A stretch of DNA of 64,000 nucleotides from CAVVYV01 sp963752585. Its GTDB lineage: Bacteria; Actinomycetota; Thermoleophilia; Solirubrobacterales; 70-9. The stretch lies in the NCBI GenBank assembly GCA_963752585.1, contig CAVVYV010000008.1, forward strand, positions 62,001 to 126,000. The letters run 5' to 3'. The notes under the pieces were generated by a model. It did not search any database. It saw nothing but the letters and a program-made list of their open reading frames with translations, and was not told the DNA's origin. Below are positions 1-9,559 of the stretch, piece after piece (the stretch's first letter is position 1; every line of letters starts with the position of its first letter). The translations under genes and the position numbers were made by a program.

Positions 1-1458
1 GTCCTCTCGGGTCGCTACCGGCTGGCGTCGAAGCTCGGCTCCGGCGGGATGTCCACCGTCTACCTCGCCCACGACGAGGTGCTGGACCGACCGGTGGCAC
101 TGAAGCTTCTCCACCAGGAGATCTCCGACGACGCCGCCCAGCTCGAGCGCTTCCGGCGGGAGGCACGGGCGGCGGCGCGGCTCTCGCACCCGAACCTGGT
201 CGGGGTGATCGACGCGGGGGAGGACCAGGGGCGCCCCTACATCGTCTTCGAGTACATCGAGGGAGAGACGCTGAAGCACCGGATCGAGGCCGAGGGCGGC
301 CTCGCGGTGGACGAAGCGGTCGCCTACGCGATCGAGATCGGCCGGGGGCTTACCGCGGCCCATGCCCGCAAGCTCGTCCACCGCGACGTGAAGCCCCAGA
401 ACGTCCTGATCGACCCCGATGGGCGGGCGAAGGTGACCGACTTCGGGATCGCCCGCTCGCTCGAGTCGAAGGGGCTGACGGCAACCGGGCGGGTGCTGGG
501 GACGACCGACTACGTCTCACCCGAGCAGGCGATGGGGGAAGAAGTCGACGAGCGCTCCGACGTCTACTCGCTCGGGGTGGTCCTCTACGAGATGCTCACC
601 GGGGACGTCCCCTTCGACGCCGAGACCCAGGTCGGGGTGGCGATGAAGCACGTCAACGAGCCGATGCCGGACGTGCAGGTGAAGCGGCCAGATGTCTCCG
701 CAGCCCTCGCGCTGGTGATCGACCGGGCGACGACGAAGGACCCCCACGATCGCTACGGATCCGTGGCGGAGATGGTCCGCGACCTCGAGGCCACCCTCGA
801 GGTCGAGGCGGCGCGGCGCGGCGGGACGACCGGCGAGGCGACCAGCGTGCTCGACTCCGTTCCCCCCTCCCGGCGCAAGCTCGCCCGGCGCCGGATCCCC
901 GTCTCGGGGATCGTGATGGGGGTGATCGGGGTCGCCTTGATCGCCGCGGCCCTGATCTTCGGCGGAAGGGAGCTGAACGACCTCGGTGAGGACGGCGACG
1001 CCGCCGCAGCCGAGATCAAGCTGCCCGCGGACGGGGCGAGCGAGTTCGATCCCGACGGCGACGGCAAGGAGACCGAGAGCCAGAGCCTGGCGATCGACGG
1101 CAACCCGACCGGAACCTCGTGGGAGACCGAGCACTACGTGACCGAGGACTTCGGCGGCTTCAAGGACGGGGTCGGGCTCGCGATCGACGCGGGCGATGCG
1201 GTCACCGCCAACTCGATCGAGATCCGCACTCCGGTCTCGGGCTGGGACGCCGAGATCTACCAGTTCGCTGGACCGCCACCCGAGGAGCTGTCCGGCTGGG
1301 GGCCGGCGGTTGCCCGGGTCAGCGACGGCGGCACCCGGGAGACCGTCAACCTGCCTGGCGAGGCGGCGGAGTCGTTCCTGCTCTGGATTACGAGGCCGGT
1401 CACCGACGAGACCGGCGAGTTCAAGATGGAGATCAGCGACGTGAGGCTGCTGAGCTAG
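1..1458 (+). CDS. Transmembrane Ser/Thr protein kinase, 5' end outside window
   Basis: The frame is open from the first base, which already encodes the glycine-rich loop (GSGGMSTVYL), so the true start lies upstream. The kinase domain has VALKLL (ATP lysine), HRDVKPQN (catalytic loop), DFGIA (Mg loop) and SPEQA (APE-like). A basic linker leads to one membrane helix near bases 895-965. About 150 extracytoplasmic residues follow, predicted beta-rich, with a DGDGKET-type acidic stretch and discoidin-like spacing of Trp and Gly; this assignment is only a guess from the look of the sequence. Topology is that of PknB-type Hanks kinases but without PASTA repeats, so the sensed ligand probably differs from that of the PASTA kinase downstream. 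It converges on ddl with a 4-bp overlap. Confidence 0.9.
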   Translation, partial: VLSGRYRLASKLGSGGMSTVYLAHDEVLDRPVALKLLHQEISDDAAQLERFRREARAAARLSHPNLVGVIDAGEDQGRPYIVFEYIEGETLKHRIEAEGGLAVDEAVAYAIEIGRGLTAAHARKLVHRDVKPQNVLIDPDGRAKVTDFGIARSLESKGLTATGRVLGTTDYVSPEQAMGEEVDERSDVYSLGVVLYEMLTGDVPFDAETQVGVAMKHVNEPMPDVQVKRPDVSAALALVIDRATTKDPHDRYGSVAEMVRDLEATLEVEAARRGGTTGEATSVLDSVPPSRRKLARRRIPVSGIVMGVIGVALIAAALIFGGRELNDLGEDGDAAAAEIKLPADGASEFDPDGDGKETESQSLAIDGNPTGTSWETEHYVTEDFGGFKDGVGLAIDAGDAVTANSIEIRTPVSGWDAEIYQFAGPPPEELSGWGPAVARVSDGGTRETVNLPGEAAESFLLWITRPVTDETGEFKMEISDVRLLS

Positions 1459-2420
1459 AACTCATATGAGCGGGCGGTCTCGTGCCGCTCGAGGCCGAGC
1501 CGGACGAGGCGGTCGCAGAGCTCGGGATAGGAGATCCCCTCCGCCTCCCAGAGCCTGCCGTAGACGCTCGTCTCGGTGAACCCCGGAATCGTGTTGAGCT
1601 CGTTGACCAGCACCGTCTCGCCGTCGACGAAGAAATCGCAGCGGGCCAGGCCGCTGCAGCCGCAGATGGTGAACACCGAGCGCGCGAGGTCCCGCAACCG
1701 CCGGGTTGCGGAGTCGGAGATCTCGGCGGGGATCCGGAGCTCCATCCCGCCCTCGGCGTACTTCGCCTCGAAGTCGTACCAATCTGAGGCCCGGGTGAGG
1801 ATCTCTCCCGGCGGCGAGACCTCGGGGTCGGCGTTGCCGAGCAGTGAGCACTCGACCTCCTTGCCGGGGGCGGCCGCCTCGACGATCACCTTCGGATCGT
1901 GGCGGCGGGCCGCCTCCACCGCGCGCTCGAGCTCGTCGGCGCCGGAGGCCGGCGCGATCCCGACACTCGAGCCGAGCCGAGCGGGCTTCACCCAGACCGG
2001 CTGGGCGAAGGAGGCTGCCCGCTCTCGCCATCCTTCCTCGCCCGCCTCGCAGAAGTCCACCTGGGGAATCCCGGCGGCACCGAGGAGCCGCTTGAACACC
2101 AGCTTGTCGAGGCAGAGCGCCGAGGACTCGACGTCGGAGCCGACGTAGGGTACGTCGAGGCATTCGAGCAGGCCCTGGACGCTGCCGTCCTCTCCCCCGG
2201 GTCCGTGCAGGACCGGGAAGGCGGCGTCACAGCCGAGCAGGCCCTTGGCGGGTACGAGGCTGAGCTCCTCGCCGGAGGCGAGCCAGCGGCCGTCGCGCTC
2301 GATCGTCACCTCGACCACCTCATGCCCCGCCTCGCGAAGGCCGCCGGCCACCGAGCTCCCCGACTGAAGCGAGATCTGGTGCTCGCTGGAGGTTCCGCCC
2401 TTGAGGACCGCGATCCTCAT
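1455..2420 (-). CDS. ddl: D-alanine--D-alanine ligase (first copy)
   Basis: ATP-grasp ligase that joins two D-alanines for peptidoglycan precursor synthesis in the cytoplasm. The N-terminus MRIAVLKGGTSSEHQISLQS, the HGPGGEDGSVQGLLE segment and the C-terminal NELNTIPGFTETS metal/phosphate motif are typical of Ddl, and 321 aa is near the usual family length. The ATG shares one base with the stop of pknB (TGATG), so the gene is the last cistron of the kinase/cell-wall operon and is probably translationally coupled. A second Ddl of similar length is encoded at 30271-31218. Confidence 0.93.
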   Translation of the reverse strand: MRIAVLKGGTSSEHQISLQSGSSVAGGLREAGHEVVEVTIERDGRWLASGEELSLVPAKGLLGCDAAFPVLHGPGGEDGSVQGLLECLDVPYVGSDVESSALCLDKLVFKRLLGAAGIPQVDFCEAGEEGWRERAASFAQPVWVKPARLGSSVGIAPASGADELERAVEAARRHDPKVIVEAAAPGKEVECSLLGNADPEVSPPGEILTRASDWYDFEAKYAEGGMELRIPAEISDSATRRLRDLARSVFTICGCSGLARCDFFVDGETVLVNELNTIPGFTETSVYGRLWEAEGISYPELCDRLVRLGLERHETARSYEF

Positions 2421-4249
2421 CAGGGGGTGATCGGCTCCAGGACCCCGACCGAGATCGTCACCGTGTCGCCGCGCTGGCCGCGCGAGCCACCGGGCGGGAA
2501 CTGGTTGAGGACGCGGTTGCTCTGGGCCGGATCGGTGGTCGGCTGCTCATTGATCGCGGGCACGAATCCCGCCCGCTTCAGCGCCGTCACCGCCGAGGCG
2601 CGGTCCTGGCCGAGAACGCTGGGAACCACGATCGCCCCGCTGGAGACGAAGATCGTCACCGGCGAGCCGCTCCTGACCAGCCTCCCCGCGGCCGGGCTCT
2701 GCGCCACCACCTCGCCGGCGGGCTCGTCGGAGTCTCGCTGAACCACGGTCCCGGCGAGCTCGGCCTGCTGCAGCCGAGCAAGCGCCTGGTCGTCCTGGAG
2801 GCCGATCACCGAGGGCACCTCGACCTTGTTGGAGCCGCGGGAGACGATCAGCTTCACGGTCTGGCCGGTGTTGACGCTGAACCCGGCGCCCGGGTCGGTC
2901 CCGATCACGCGGCCCTCGGGGACGGTGTCGGAGAAGGCGAACTCCGGGTCGACCTGGAGGCCGAGGTCCACCAGCGCGGTGGTGGCGTCGGGCTCGGAGA
3001 GCCCCTGGACATCGGGGATCGTGACGGACGCCGGCCCGGAGCTGATCGTCAGGATCACGGTCGAGCCCTCGTCGACCTTCTCGCCGGGGATCGGCTCCTG
3101 CTCGGTGACGGTGCCGCGCGTCGCCGCGCTCGGCCTCGAGACGGTGTCCGCGTCGAAGCCCTTGTCCTCGAGCAGCTGCCGCGCGGTCCCTTCCTCCTGA
3201 CCGATCACGTTGGGGACGGCGACCTGCTCGGGCCGGGTGAGCGCGAAGGCGACCAGCCCCGCGACCGCCGCCACCAGGAGGGCGATCAGGATCCAACGCC
3301 CGCGGCCCCAGCCGCGCCTCTCCTCGTAGTCCTCGTACTCCTCGGGCCCGGCATCGCGGACGCCGGTCCGCTCGCCCTCCGGCGTCACCGCCGCGAACGC
3401 GGCGGTGTCCTCGGGCCGGGGCCGATCCGGCGCCTTCTCGGCGGCGTCCAGCGCCTTGAGGAATGCGTCGGCGTCCTTGAACCGCGCGTCGGGGTCCTTC
3501 GCCAGCGCCCGCATCACCACCGCGTCGAGCGCCGGGGGAACGTTGGGGTTGATCGCGCTCGGCCGCCGCGGGGCCTCGGAGACCTGCTTGAGGGCTACGG
3601 CGACGGCGCTGTCGCCCTGGAAGGGGACTCGCCCGGTGAGCGCCTCGTAGAGGATCACCCCGATCGAGTAGATGTCGGAGCGCGGGGTGGTCTCCTTCCC
3701 CTGCGCCTGCTCCGGGGAGAGGTACTGCGCGGTCCCCATCACCGAGCCGGTCGCGGTGATGTCGGAGCTCTCCCCGCGGGCGATCCCGAAGTCGGCGACC
3801 CGGGCGCGGCCCTCGTCGTCGATCAGGACGTTCTGCGGCTTCAGGTCGCGGTGGACGATCCCCTTGCGGTGAGCGAAGCGAGCGGCGTTGAGGATCTGGC
3901 GGGTGAAGTCGATCGCGTCCTTTGTGCTCATCCCGCCCTTGACCAGGTCCTTGAGCTGGGGGCCGTCGACGTACTCCATCGCGATGAAGTAGGTGTCGCG
4001 AAACTCGCCGCGATCGAAGATGCTGACCACGTTCGGGTGCTGGAGCCCGGCGGCGGACTGGGCCTCGCGGCGGAAGCGCTCGACGAACTCCTTGTCCTGT
4101 GCGAAGCGGTCATGCAGGATCTTCACCGCCACCTGGCGGTCGAGCTCCTGGTCGGAGGCGAGCCAGACGTCGGCCATCCCCCCCGAGCCGATCTTCTCCT
4201 TCAGCGTGTAGCGCTGATCGACGATCGTGCCCTTCGCCGGCGCCGCCAC
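2420..4249 (-). CDS. pknB: PASTA-domain Ser/Thr protein kinase PknB
   Basis: 609 aa. The cytoplasmic kinase domain (residues about 10-275) shows GSGGMADVW, VAVKIL, HRDLKPQN, DFGIARG and SPEQAQGKE. A membrane helix (GRWILIALLVAAVAGLVAF) follows at about 325-345. Four consecutive PASTA repeats occupy the extracytoplasmic half (starting near VPNVIG, IPDVQG, VPSVIG and VPSVLG). PASTA domains bind muropeptides/lipid II in characterised homologues, and PknB phosphorylates division and cell-wall proteins; these roles are by family. The GTG start shares a base with the upstream pbpA stop (TAGTG). The order pstP-ftsW-pbpA-pknB matches the mycobacterial operon. Confidence 0.95.
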   Translation of the reverse strand: MAAPAKGTIVDQRYTLKEKIGSGGMADVWLASDQELDRQVAVKILHDRFAQDKEFVERFRREAQSAAGLQHPNVVSIFDRGEFRDTYFIAMEYVDGPQLKDLVKGGMSTKDAIDFTRQILNAARFAHRKGIVHRDLKPQNVLIDDEGRARVADFGIARGESSDITATGSVMGTAQYLSPEQAQGKETTPRSDIYSIGVILYEALTGRVPFQGDSAVAVALKQVSEAPRRPSAINPNVPPALDAVVMRALAKDPDARFKDADAFLKALDAAEKAPDRPRPEDTAAFAAVTPEGERTGVRDAGPEEYEDYEERRGWGRGRWILIALLVAAVAGLVAFALTRPEQVAVPNVIGQEEGTARQLLEDKGFDADTVSRPSAATRGTVTEQEPIPGEKVDEGSTVILTISSGPASVTIPDVQGLSEPDATTALVDLGLQVDPEFAFSDTVPEGRVIGTDPGAGFSVNTGQTVKLIVSRGSNKVEVPSVIGLQDDQALARLQQAELAGTVVQRDSDEPAGEVVAQSPAAGRLVRSGSPVTIFVSSGAIVVPSVLGQDRASAVTALKRAGFVPAINEQPTTDPAQSNRVLNQFPPGGSRGQRGDTVTISVGVLEPITP

Positions 4250-5703
4250 TAGCTCTCACCCCCGTCGCTGCCCTGATCCAGCAGGACCTGCATCACCTGC
4301 TGGGCGATCGGCGCCGCCACCTCGCCGCCGAAGCCGGTGGTCCGCTCCACCGTGGCGGCGACCGCGATCTGCGGGTCGTCGGCGGGGGCGAAGCCGATGA
4401 ACCAGGCCTGGTTGATCCCCCGCTGGATGTCGATCTCCGCGGTACCGGTCTTGCCGGCGACCTGATCGCTCGCCAGCGCCGCGGCCCCGCCGGTTCCCTC
4501 GTTGACGACGTCGGTCATCATCTCGGTCAGGGTGGCGGCGGTGTCCTCGCTCATAACCGTGCTCTGGCGGGCGGGGTCGAGCTTCTCCTCGCGGCCGTCG
4601 GTGTCGATCACCTTCGACCACAGCCGCGGCTCCATCAGCCTGCCGTCGTTGGCGACGGCGGCCGCCACCTCGGCCATCTGCAGCGGGGTGACGTTCAGCC
4701 TCTCCTGGCCGATCGCGACCCGGCCGATGTCGATCGGGTCGTCGGCGGTGAGCAGCCTGCTGCCCTCGAAGACGCCGCTCGTCGCGAGCTGGAATCCCGG
4801 ATAGTCGAGCCGCGGCTTCTCGTTGAAGCCGAAGCGGTCCATGTACTTGTACATCGTGTCCGTGCCGAGGTCCTCGCCCACCTCCGCCCAGACCGTGTTC
4901 ACCGAGTTGGTCAGAGCCTCGGTCAGGGGGATCTCGCCGAACTGCTCGCCACCGGCGTTCTGGAGCGGCACCCCGGAGATCTCCTTCGGGGAGCGGCCGC
5001 TGACCGTGTCGTCGGGGCTGAACTCGCCGCTGTCGATCGCCGCGGTCGCGGTGACGACCTTCATCGTCGAGCCGGGTTGATAGCCGGCCTGGGTGGCGCG
5101 GTTGAAGAGCGGCGCGTCAGGGTCCTGATTGAGGCGCTGGAAGGCCTGCGAGTTCGAGACCTGGTTCGGGTCGTACTGGGGGACGCTGACCATCGTCCGG
5201 ACTTCGCCGGTGGAGGGGACGATCGCGACCACGGAGCCGCGCTGGCCCTCGAGCGCCTCGACCGCCGTCCGCTGGGCGTCCGGGTCGAGCGAGGACTGGA
5301 CCGCGTCCCCCTCCTGGGCGTGCCCCTGGAGCTCGTCGAGGATCGAGAGGAACTCCGTCTCCTCGCCGACCAGCTCGTCGTTGTGGGCGAGCTCGAAGCC
5401 GACCCGACCGGTCTGGACGAAGCTATAGCCGATCGGGTTGCCGTAGAGCTCGCCCTCGGGGTATTCGCGGACGAAGGTGCGGTCGTTTCCCTCGCCTTGC
5501 GGACGCGAGCGCGCGATCACGCTGCCGTCGCTGGCGAGGATGTCGCCGCGGTCGATCTGCTGCTCCTCCAGCAGCGGGCGCTTGTTGGCGGTGTTCGCCT
5601 CGAGGTTGTCGGCGTCGAACACCGACCAGTACGAGGTGAAGCCGAAGAGGAGCGCGTAGAGGACGAGGATGAAGCCGAAGAGCTTGACGATCTGGGCGTT
5701 CAC
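4249..5703 (-). CDS. pbpA: Class B penicillin-binding protein (PbpA/FtsI-like transpeptidase)
   Basis: 484-aa transpeptidase that cross-links peptidoglycan stem peptides outside the membrane. An N-terminal signal anchor (about residues 7-25) precedes the dimerisation region with IDRGDILASDG. The three penicillin-binding motifs are intact: STMK (Ser212-Lys215), SVN (267-269) and KTG (418-420). Start GTG at 5703 overlaps the ftsW stop (GTGA). It presumably works with the adjacent SEDS glycosyltransferase, as cognate SEDS-bPBP pairs do. Confidence 0.94.
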   Translation of the reverse strand: MNAQIVKLFGFILVLYALLFGFTSYWSVFDADNLEANTANKRPLLEEQQIDRGDILASDGSVIARSRPQGEGNDRTFVREYPEGELYGNPIGYSFVQTGRVGFELAHNDELVGEETEFLSILDELQGHAQEGDAVQSSLDPDAQRTAVEALEGQRGSVVAIVPSTGEVRTMVSVPQYDPNQVSNSQAFQRLNQDPDAPLFNRATQAGYQPGSTMKVVTATAAIDSGEFSPDDTVSGRSPKEISGVPLQNAGGEQFGEIPLTEALTNSVNTVWAEVGEDLGTDTMYKYMDRFGFNEKPRLDYPGFQLATSGVFEGSRLLTADDPIDIGRVAIGQERLNVTPLQMAEVAAAVANDGRLMEPRLWSKVIDTDGREEKLDPARQSTVMSEDTAATLTEMMTDVVNEGTGGAAALASDQVAGKTGTAEIDIQRGINQAWFIGFAPADDPQIAVAATVERTTGFGGEVAAPIAQQVMQVLLDQGSDGGES

Positions 5704-7046
5704 GCCACCGCCTCCAAGGCCTCACCCTCGCGCCGCACCCGGCGCCGGGCTTTGTCGGAGATCAGCAGGAGGAGGGCGAGGAGGACGAAGTTCGCCGTGA
5801 TCGAGCTGCCGCCGTAGCTGATGAATGGCAGGGTGACCCCGGTGAGCGGGATCACCCTGGTGACGCCGCCGATGATCACGAAGGCCTGGAGGGCGAAGAT
5901 CGCGGTAAGCCCGGTGGCCAGCAGTTTCGAGAAGCCGTCCTCGGCGAGCACCGCGGTCTTGAAGCCGCGCTCGGCGATCAGGGCGTAGATCAGGACCACC
6001 GCGGCGCCGCCGAACAACCCGAGCTCGTCGACGATCACCGCGTAGATGAAGTCGGTGTGGGGGGCTGGCAGGATCGCGCCGCAATCGGGGAACTCGGCGG
6101 CGCAAGCCTCCGAGATCTGCGGGACCTGGACCAGCGACTCTCCCAGCCCCCTCCCGGAGATACCGCCGTCGGCCTGGGCGAAGAGGGATTGGGAGACCTG
6201 GTAGCCGGTGTCGCCGGCGTCGTGGAACGGGTCGAGCCAGATGTCGAAGCGCTCCTGCACGTGCGCGACGTTGCCGGCGATCAACCAGGCCCCCAAGACG
6301 AACATGGCGACGCCGATGATCACGAAGGAGATCCGCGCCGTGGCCACATAGATCACGGCGAGGAAGGCGCCAAAGAACATCAGCGAACTGCCCAGGTCGC
6401 GAATGAAGATCAGCATCAGCATCGCGGTGCCCCAGACCACCAGCAGCGGCCCGAGGTGCTTGAGCGGCGGCAGCACCACCCCCGCGACGTTGCGGGCGCC
6501 CACCACCAGCACCTCGCGGCGCTCGTTGAGGTAGCTGGCGAGGAAGACGACGATGCAGATCTTCGCCAGCTCGGTGGGCTGGAAGGAGAGCGGCCCGAGG
6601 TCGACGCTGATGTAGGCGCCGTTGGTTGCGTCGCCGAGGATTCGAGGGAGGGCCAGCAGCAGCAGCGAGGCGCTGGCGATCACGTAGCGGTAGCGCTCCA
6701 GCGCCTCGTAGTCGCGGAGGAAGATGATCGTCAGCGAGAAGAGGACCAGCCCGAGCACGAACCAATTCGCCTGGTCGCGGGCGAGCCCCTCGTCGAGGCG
6801 GTAGAGCATGACCACGCCGAACGCGGCGAGCAGCGCCACCAGGGGAAAGATGAACGGGTCGGCGTCGGGAAGCCGGGCCCGGATGACGAAATGGGTGGCG
6901 ACGCAGAGGGCGAGGAAGTAAGCGCCGTACAGCACGCTGAGATTGCCGATCTCGTCGGAGTTGACGATCAGGATCGCGGTGAACCCCGCCGTGACCAGCA
7001 GGGCGACCGGTATCAGCGCGAACAGCTCGCGGGTTCGGGCGCTCAA
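5700..7046 (-). CDS. SEDS-family peptidoglycan glycosyltransferase (FtsW/RodA)
   Basis: 448-aa polytopic membrane protein with about ten hydrophobic helices. The C-terminal segment containing HTDFIYAVIVDELG and the ITLTGVTLPFISYGGSS-like region (VIPLTGVTLPFISYGGSS) are the SEDS signatures. SEDS proteins polymerise glycan strands from lipid II and act with a class B PBP, here the next gene. Whether it serves division (FtsW) or elongation (RodA) cannot be settled from sequence alone; the mycobacterial operon equivalent is RodA. Start is TTG at 7046, overlapping the pstP stop (TTGA). Confidence 0.92.
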   Translation of the reverse strand: MSARTRELFALIPVALLVTAGFTAILIVNSDEIGNLSVLYGAYFLALCVATHFVIRARLPDADPFIFPLVALLAAFGVVMLYRLDEGLARDQANWFVLGLVLFSLTIIFLRDYEALERYRYVIASASLLLLALPRILGDATNGAYISVDLGPLSFQPTELAKICIVVFLASYLNERREVLVVGARNVAGVVLPPLKHLGPLLVVWGTAMLMLIFIRDLGSSLMFFGAFLAVIYVATARISFVIIGVAMFVLGAWLIAGNVAHVQERFDIWLDPFHDAGDTGYQVSQSLFAQADGGISGRGLGESLVQVPQISEACAAEFPDCGAILPAPHTDFIYAVIVDELGLFGGAAVVLIYALIAERGFKTAVLAEDGFSKLLATGLTAIFALQAFVIIGGVTRVIPLTGVTLPFISYGGSSITANFVLLALLLLISDKARRRVRREGEALEAVA

Positions 7047-8305
7047 GGTTGTGATCCGGCGGCGGGTTTTGTGGCCGCCGGATTTTTGTTGGCCTGGGCG
7101 GCCTTCGCCCGCTTCCCCGCCGGGGCCGGCGCTGGGGCCGGCGCTGGCGTTGCCGGCAGGGCGCCCTCGCGCTGCTCGATGTCGTCGGCGATGTCGACCG
7201 CGTCGTCCTTCGAGCGGAGCTTGTGCTCGGTGACCACCTGTTGACGCTCCGCCGAGAGGGTCGAGGCCTGGACGGGGATCACCTCCTGCTCCGAGTAGAG
7301 GTTGATCCCCAGCGGCAGCTCGTAGGGGAGCCCGCGGTAGACCGCGACCCGGCCGCTGTCGTCAGTGCCGAGGAAGTAGACCTGCCGGACCAGCATCACC
7401 GAGCCGCCGATCAGGATCAGGACCAAGGCCGCGATCGCGGCGATCTTGATCCCGCGCCGGCGCCGGTGGGGGGCGGGCATCGGCCCCTGACCGCGGAGTC
7501 GGTCGGCGGCGGCCCGGGCGCGCTCGGCGGTAAGCCCGGCCTGCTCGGCGGTGCGCGAGATAAGCGTCGCCCCCTGATCGGACTCGTCGCCCTCCTCGGC
7601 GACCCGGAAGGCGACCGCGGTGATGTTGTCGCGGCCGCCCATCCCGTTCGCCGCGTCGACCAGCTTGGTGACCGCGCTCCGCAGGCTGCGGGCCTCGAGC
7701 ATGATCTTCCGGATCTCCTCGTCGGTGACCATGGTGGTGAGGCCGTCGCTGCAGAGCAGGAAGACGTCACCGTCCTTGGCCGGGAAGGTCATCGTGTCGA
7801 CGTTGACCTCGGGCTCGGGGCCGAGCGCCCGGGTGATGATCGAGCGCTGTGGGTGCTCCTCGGCCTGCTCCTCGGTCAACCGTCCCTGGCGGCGGAGCTC
7901 CTCGACCAGCGAGTGGTCCTTGGTCAGCCGTTTCAGCTCCCCGTCACGGAGGACGTACGCGCGGCTGTCGCCGACGTGCCCGAGCGCCACCTCGTCGTCG
8001 TGGACCAACGCCGCCGTCAGGGTCGTGCCCATCCCGGCCCGGGAGGAGTCCTTCTGGGCGAGATCGTGGATCTCCCGGTTGGCGCCCTGGGCGATCTCCT
8101 TCAGCTGCCCCTCGGCCGGGGCCTCGTCGTCGACTCCTCGCTCGAACGCTCCGGCGGCGATCCTCGAGGCGACCTCGCCGGCCTGGGCGCCGCCCATCCC
8201 GTCGGCGACCGCGAACACCGGCGCCTGGGCGAAATATGAGTCCTCGTTCGCGTGGCGCTGGCGCCCGGTGTCGGTCTTGTGTGCCTGCTCGGCAACGGTC
8301 AGCAC
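7043..8305 (-). CDS. pstP: PP2C-type protein phosphatase PstP
   Basis: 420 aa. Residues about 5-240 form a PPM/PP2C domain with the metal-binding motifs RHANEDSYF, DGMGG, GDSRAY, CSDGLT and DNITAV. A membrane helix (about 285-305, KIAAIAALVLILIGGSVML) is followed by an extracytoplasmic tail that ends in an Ala/Pro/Lys-rich low-complexity stretch. By family it dephosphorylates the Ser/Thr kinases and their substrates encoded alongside. GTG start at 8305 lies 22 nt after fhaB; the 3' end is coupled to ftsW by a 4-bp overlap. Confidence 0.94.
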   Translation of the reverse strand: MLTVAEQAHKTDTGRQRHANEDSYFAQAPVFAVADGMGGAQAGEVASRIAAGAFERGVDDEAPAEGQLKEIAQGANREIHDLAQKDSSRAGMGTTLTAALVHDDEVALGHVGDSRAYVLRDGELKRLTKDHSLVEELRRQGRLTEEQAEEHPQRSIITRALGPEPEVNVDTMTFPAKDGDVFLLCSDGLTTMVTDEEIRKIMLEARSLRSAVTKLVDAANGMGGRDNITAVAFRVAEEGDESDQGATLISRTAEQAGLTAERARAAADRLRGQGPMPAPHRRRRGIKIAAIAALVLILIGGSVMLVRQVYFLGTDDSGRVAVYRGLPYELPLGINLYSEQEVIPVQASTLSAERQQVVTEHKLRSKDDAVDIADDIEQREGALPATPAPAPAPAPAGKRAKAAQANKNPAATKPAAGSQP

Positions 8306-8327
8306 GGTCTTTCCCCGATCCCGAGGA

Positions 8328-8795
8328 TCACGAGACCTCGAAGCGGAGCTCGGTGTCCCCGATCCTGATCGAATCGCCCGGCCGCAGCTCGGCTTCGCCG
8401 TGGAGCTCCTGGGAGTTGAGCAGGGTGCCGTTGGTGGAATTCATGTCCTCGACCACGTAGGTGCCCGAGCGGCTGTAGACGCGCGCATGGATACCCGAGG
8501 CATAGCGGTCGTCGAGGCGGATGTCGGCGTCGGGGGACCTTCCGAGGGATACGCCGCCGAAGAGGTCGAAGTGCTCGCCCTTCCTCAGGCCGCCCCCCTC
8601 CTCGACGACCAGGAAGGCGTCGGTCGAGGCCGGCTCGGGGGCGCCGGAGACCTCGTGGTACCCGGTCTCGATTCCGGGCGAAGCGGTGCCGCGGAGGTCG
8701 CGCAGCGCCATCCGGGTGATCCAGAGGAGGAACAGATAGAGCAGGGCGAGAAAGCCGAACTTGAGCGCGACCGCTAGCGGCTCGAGGTCGTTCAC
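8328..8795 (-). CDS. fhaB: FHA-domain membrane protein FhaB (FipA-like)
   Basis: 155 aa from GTG at 8795, chosen because it gives the classical layout and a GTGA overlap with fhaA; longer ORF extensions upstream lie inside fhaA. One N-terminal helix (LKFGFLALLYLFLLWI) is followed by a C-terminal FHA fold with the phosphothreonine-binding signature GVSLGRSPDADIRL, SGIHARV and MNSTNGTLLN. FHA domains bind phospho-Thr peptides, so this is a membrane-tethered reader for the kinases of the operon; in mycobacteria FhaB/FipA links kinase signalling to division and cell-wall synthesis. Confidence 0.92.
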   Translation of the reverse strand: MNDLEPLAVALKFGFLALLYLFLLWITRMALRDLRGTASPGIETGYHEVSGAPEPASTDAFLVVEEGGGLRKGEHFDLFGGVSLGRSPDADIRLDDRYASGIHARVYSRSGTYVVEDMNSTNGTLLNSQELHGEAELRPGDSIRIGDTELRFEVS

Positions 8796-9559
8796 TGCTC
8801 GATATCGAAGCTGAAGACGGTCGTCCCTAGGGTGACTTCGTCGCCGGGTGAAAGCCGAGCCGAGGAGACCCGGCGGCCGTTGACCTTGACGCCGTTGGTG
8901 GAGCCGAGGTCGACGATCTGCCAGTCGCCGACGCTGGAGCGCCGCAGCTCGGCGTGGCGACGGGAGATGTTGGGGTCCTCGATGACGCAATCGGCGTCCT
9001 TCGAGCGACCGATGCTTGCGGTGGGGCCGTCGAGCACGTAGCGCCGGTCGTCGACGGCGACGATCGCCCGCGTCTCCGCGTAGGCCTGCTCGGGCCGGCG
9101 CTTTGATTTGGCCTTCTCGGCTTGGGTCGCCGAGTAGACCATCGTGTGGCCGTGCTCGCCCTGGGTCGCCTCGGCGCCCTGGCGCTGCGGCGGTCGGACC
9201 AGGCGGGTCTGGATCCCGAACTCGCCGAGGCGGAGGCGCTCGTCCTGGTCCATGTTCACCACGGGGCGGGTGAGCAGGTCGTAGTTTTGATGGCGAGCGT
9301 GCTCGAGCAGATGCCCGCTGAGCTCCTGGGTCAGCGAGCTCTCGTAGTCCTTGAAGCGTGCGTAGTCATCCGGTGCGAGCCAGACCGTGTACTCGTTGGG
9401 GACGTAGACACGCTGCACCGAGGCGGTCTTGTGCGCGTCCATCTCCTTGGCGAGCTTCCGGGCGATCTCCACCGGCTGCACGCCGGAGCTGAAGGCGCGG
9501 CTGAAGACACCCTCGACAAGTCCCTCGATCCGGGCTTCCAGGTTGCGCAGAACGCTGAT
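8792..9559 (-). CDS. fhaA: FhaA: DUF3662 plus FHA domain protein (non-canonical start likely)
   Basis: The N-terminal DUF3662 domain and the C-terminal FHA domain (ASIGRSKDADCVI, SRRHAEL, STNGVKVNG) identify FhaA. The first standard start codon in frame is GTG at 9481, but the conserved family N-terminus (VLRNLEARIEGLVEGVFSRAF) is encoded upstream of it in the same open frame. The frame there has no ATG, GTG or TTG. An ATC codon at 9559-9557 sits 6 nt after AGGAG and would give I/M-S-V-L-R-N-L-E, the expected start. I therefore place the start at 9559 (255 aa), with 9481 (229 aa) as the fallback. A single-base error of ATG to ATC is equally possible. By family FhaA reads phosphorylated MurJ-like and kinase partners at the cell pole or septum. 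Confidence 0.85.
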   Translation of the reverse strand: MSVLRNLEARIEGLVEGVFSRAFSSGVQPVEIARKLAKEMDAHKTASVQRVYVPNEYTVWLAPDDYARFKDYESSLTQELSGHLLEHARHQNYDLLTRPVVNMDQDERLRLGEFGIQTRLVRPPQRQGAEATQGEHGHTMVYSATQAEKAKSKRRPEQAYAETRAIVAVDDRRYVLDGPTASIGRSKDADCVIEDPNISRRHAELRRSSVGDWQIVDLGSTNGVKVNGRRVSSARLSPGDEVTLGTTVFSFDIEQ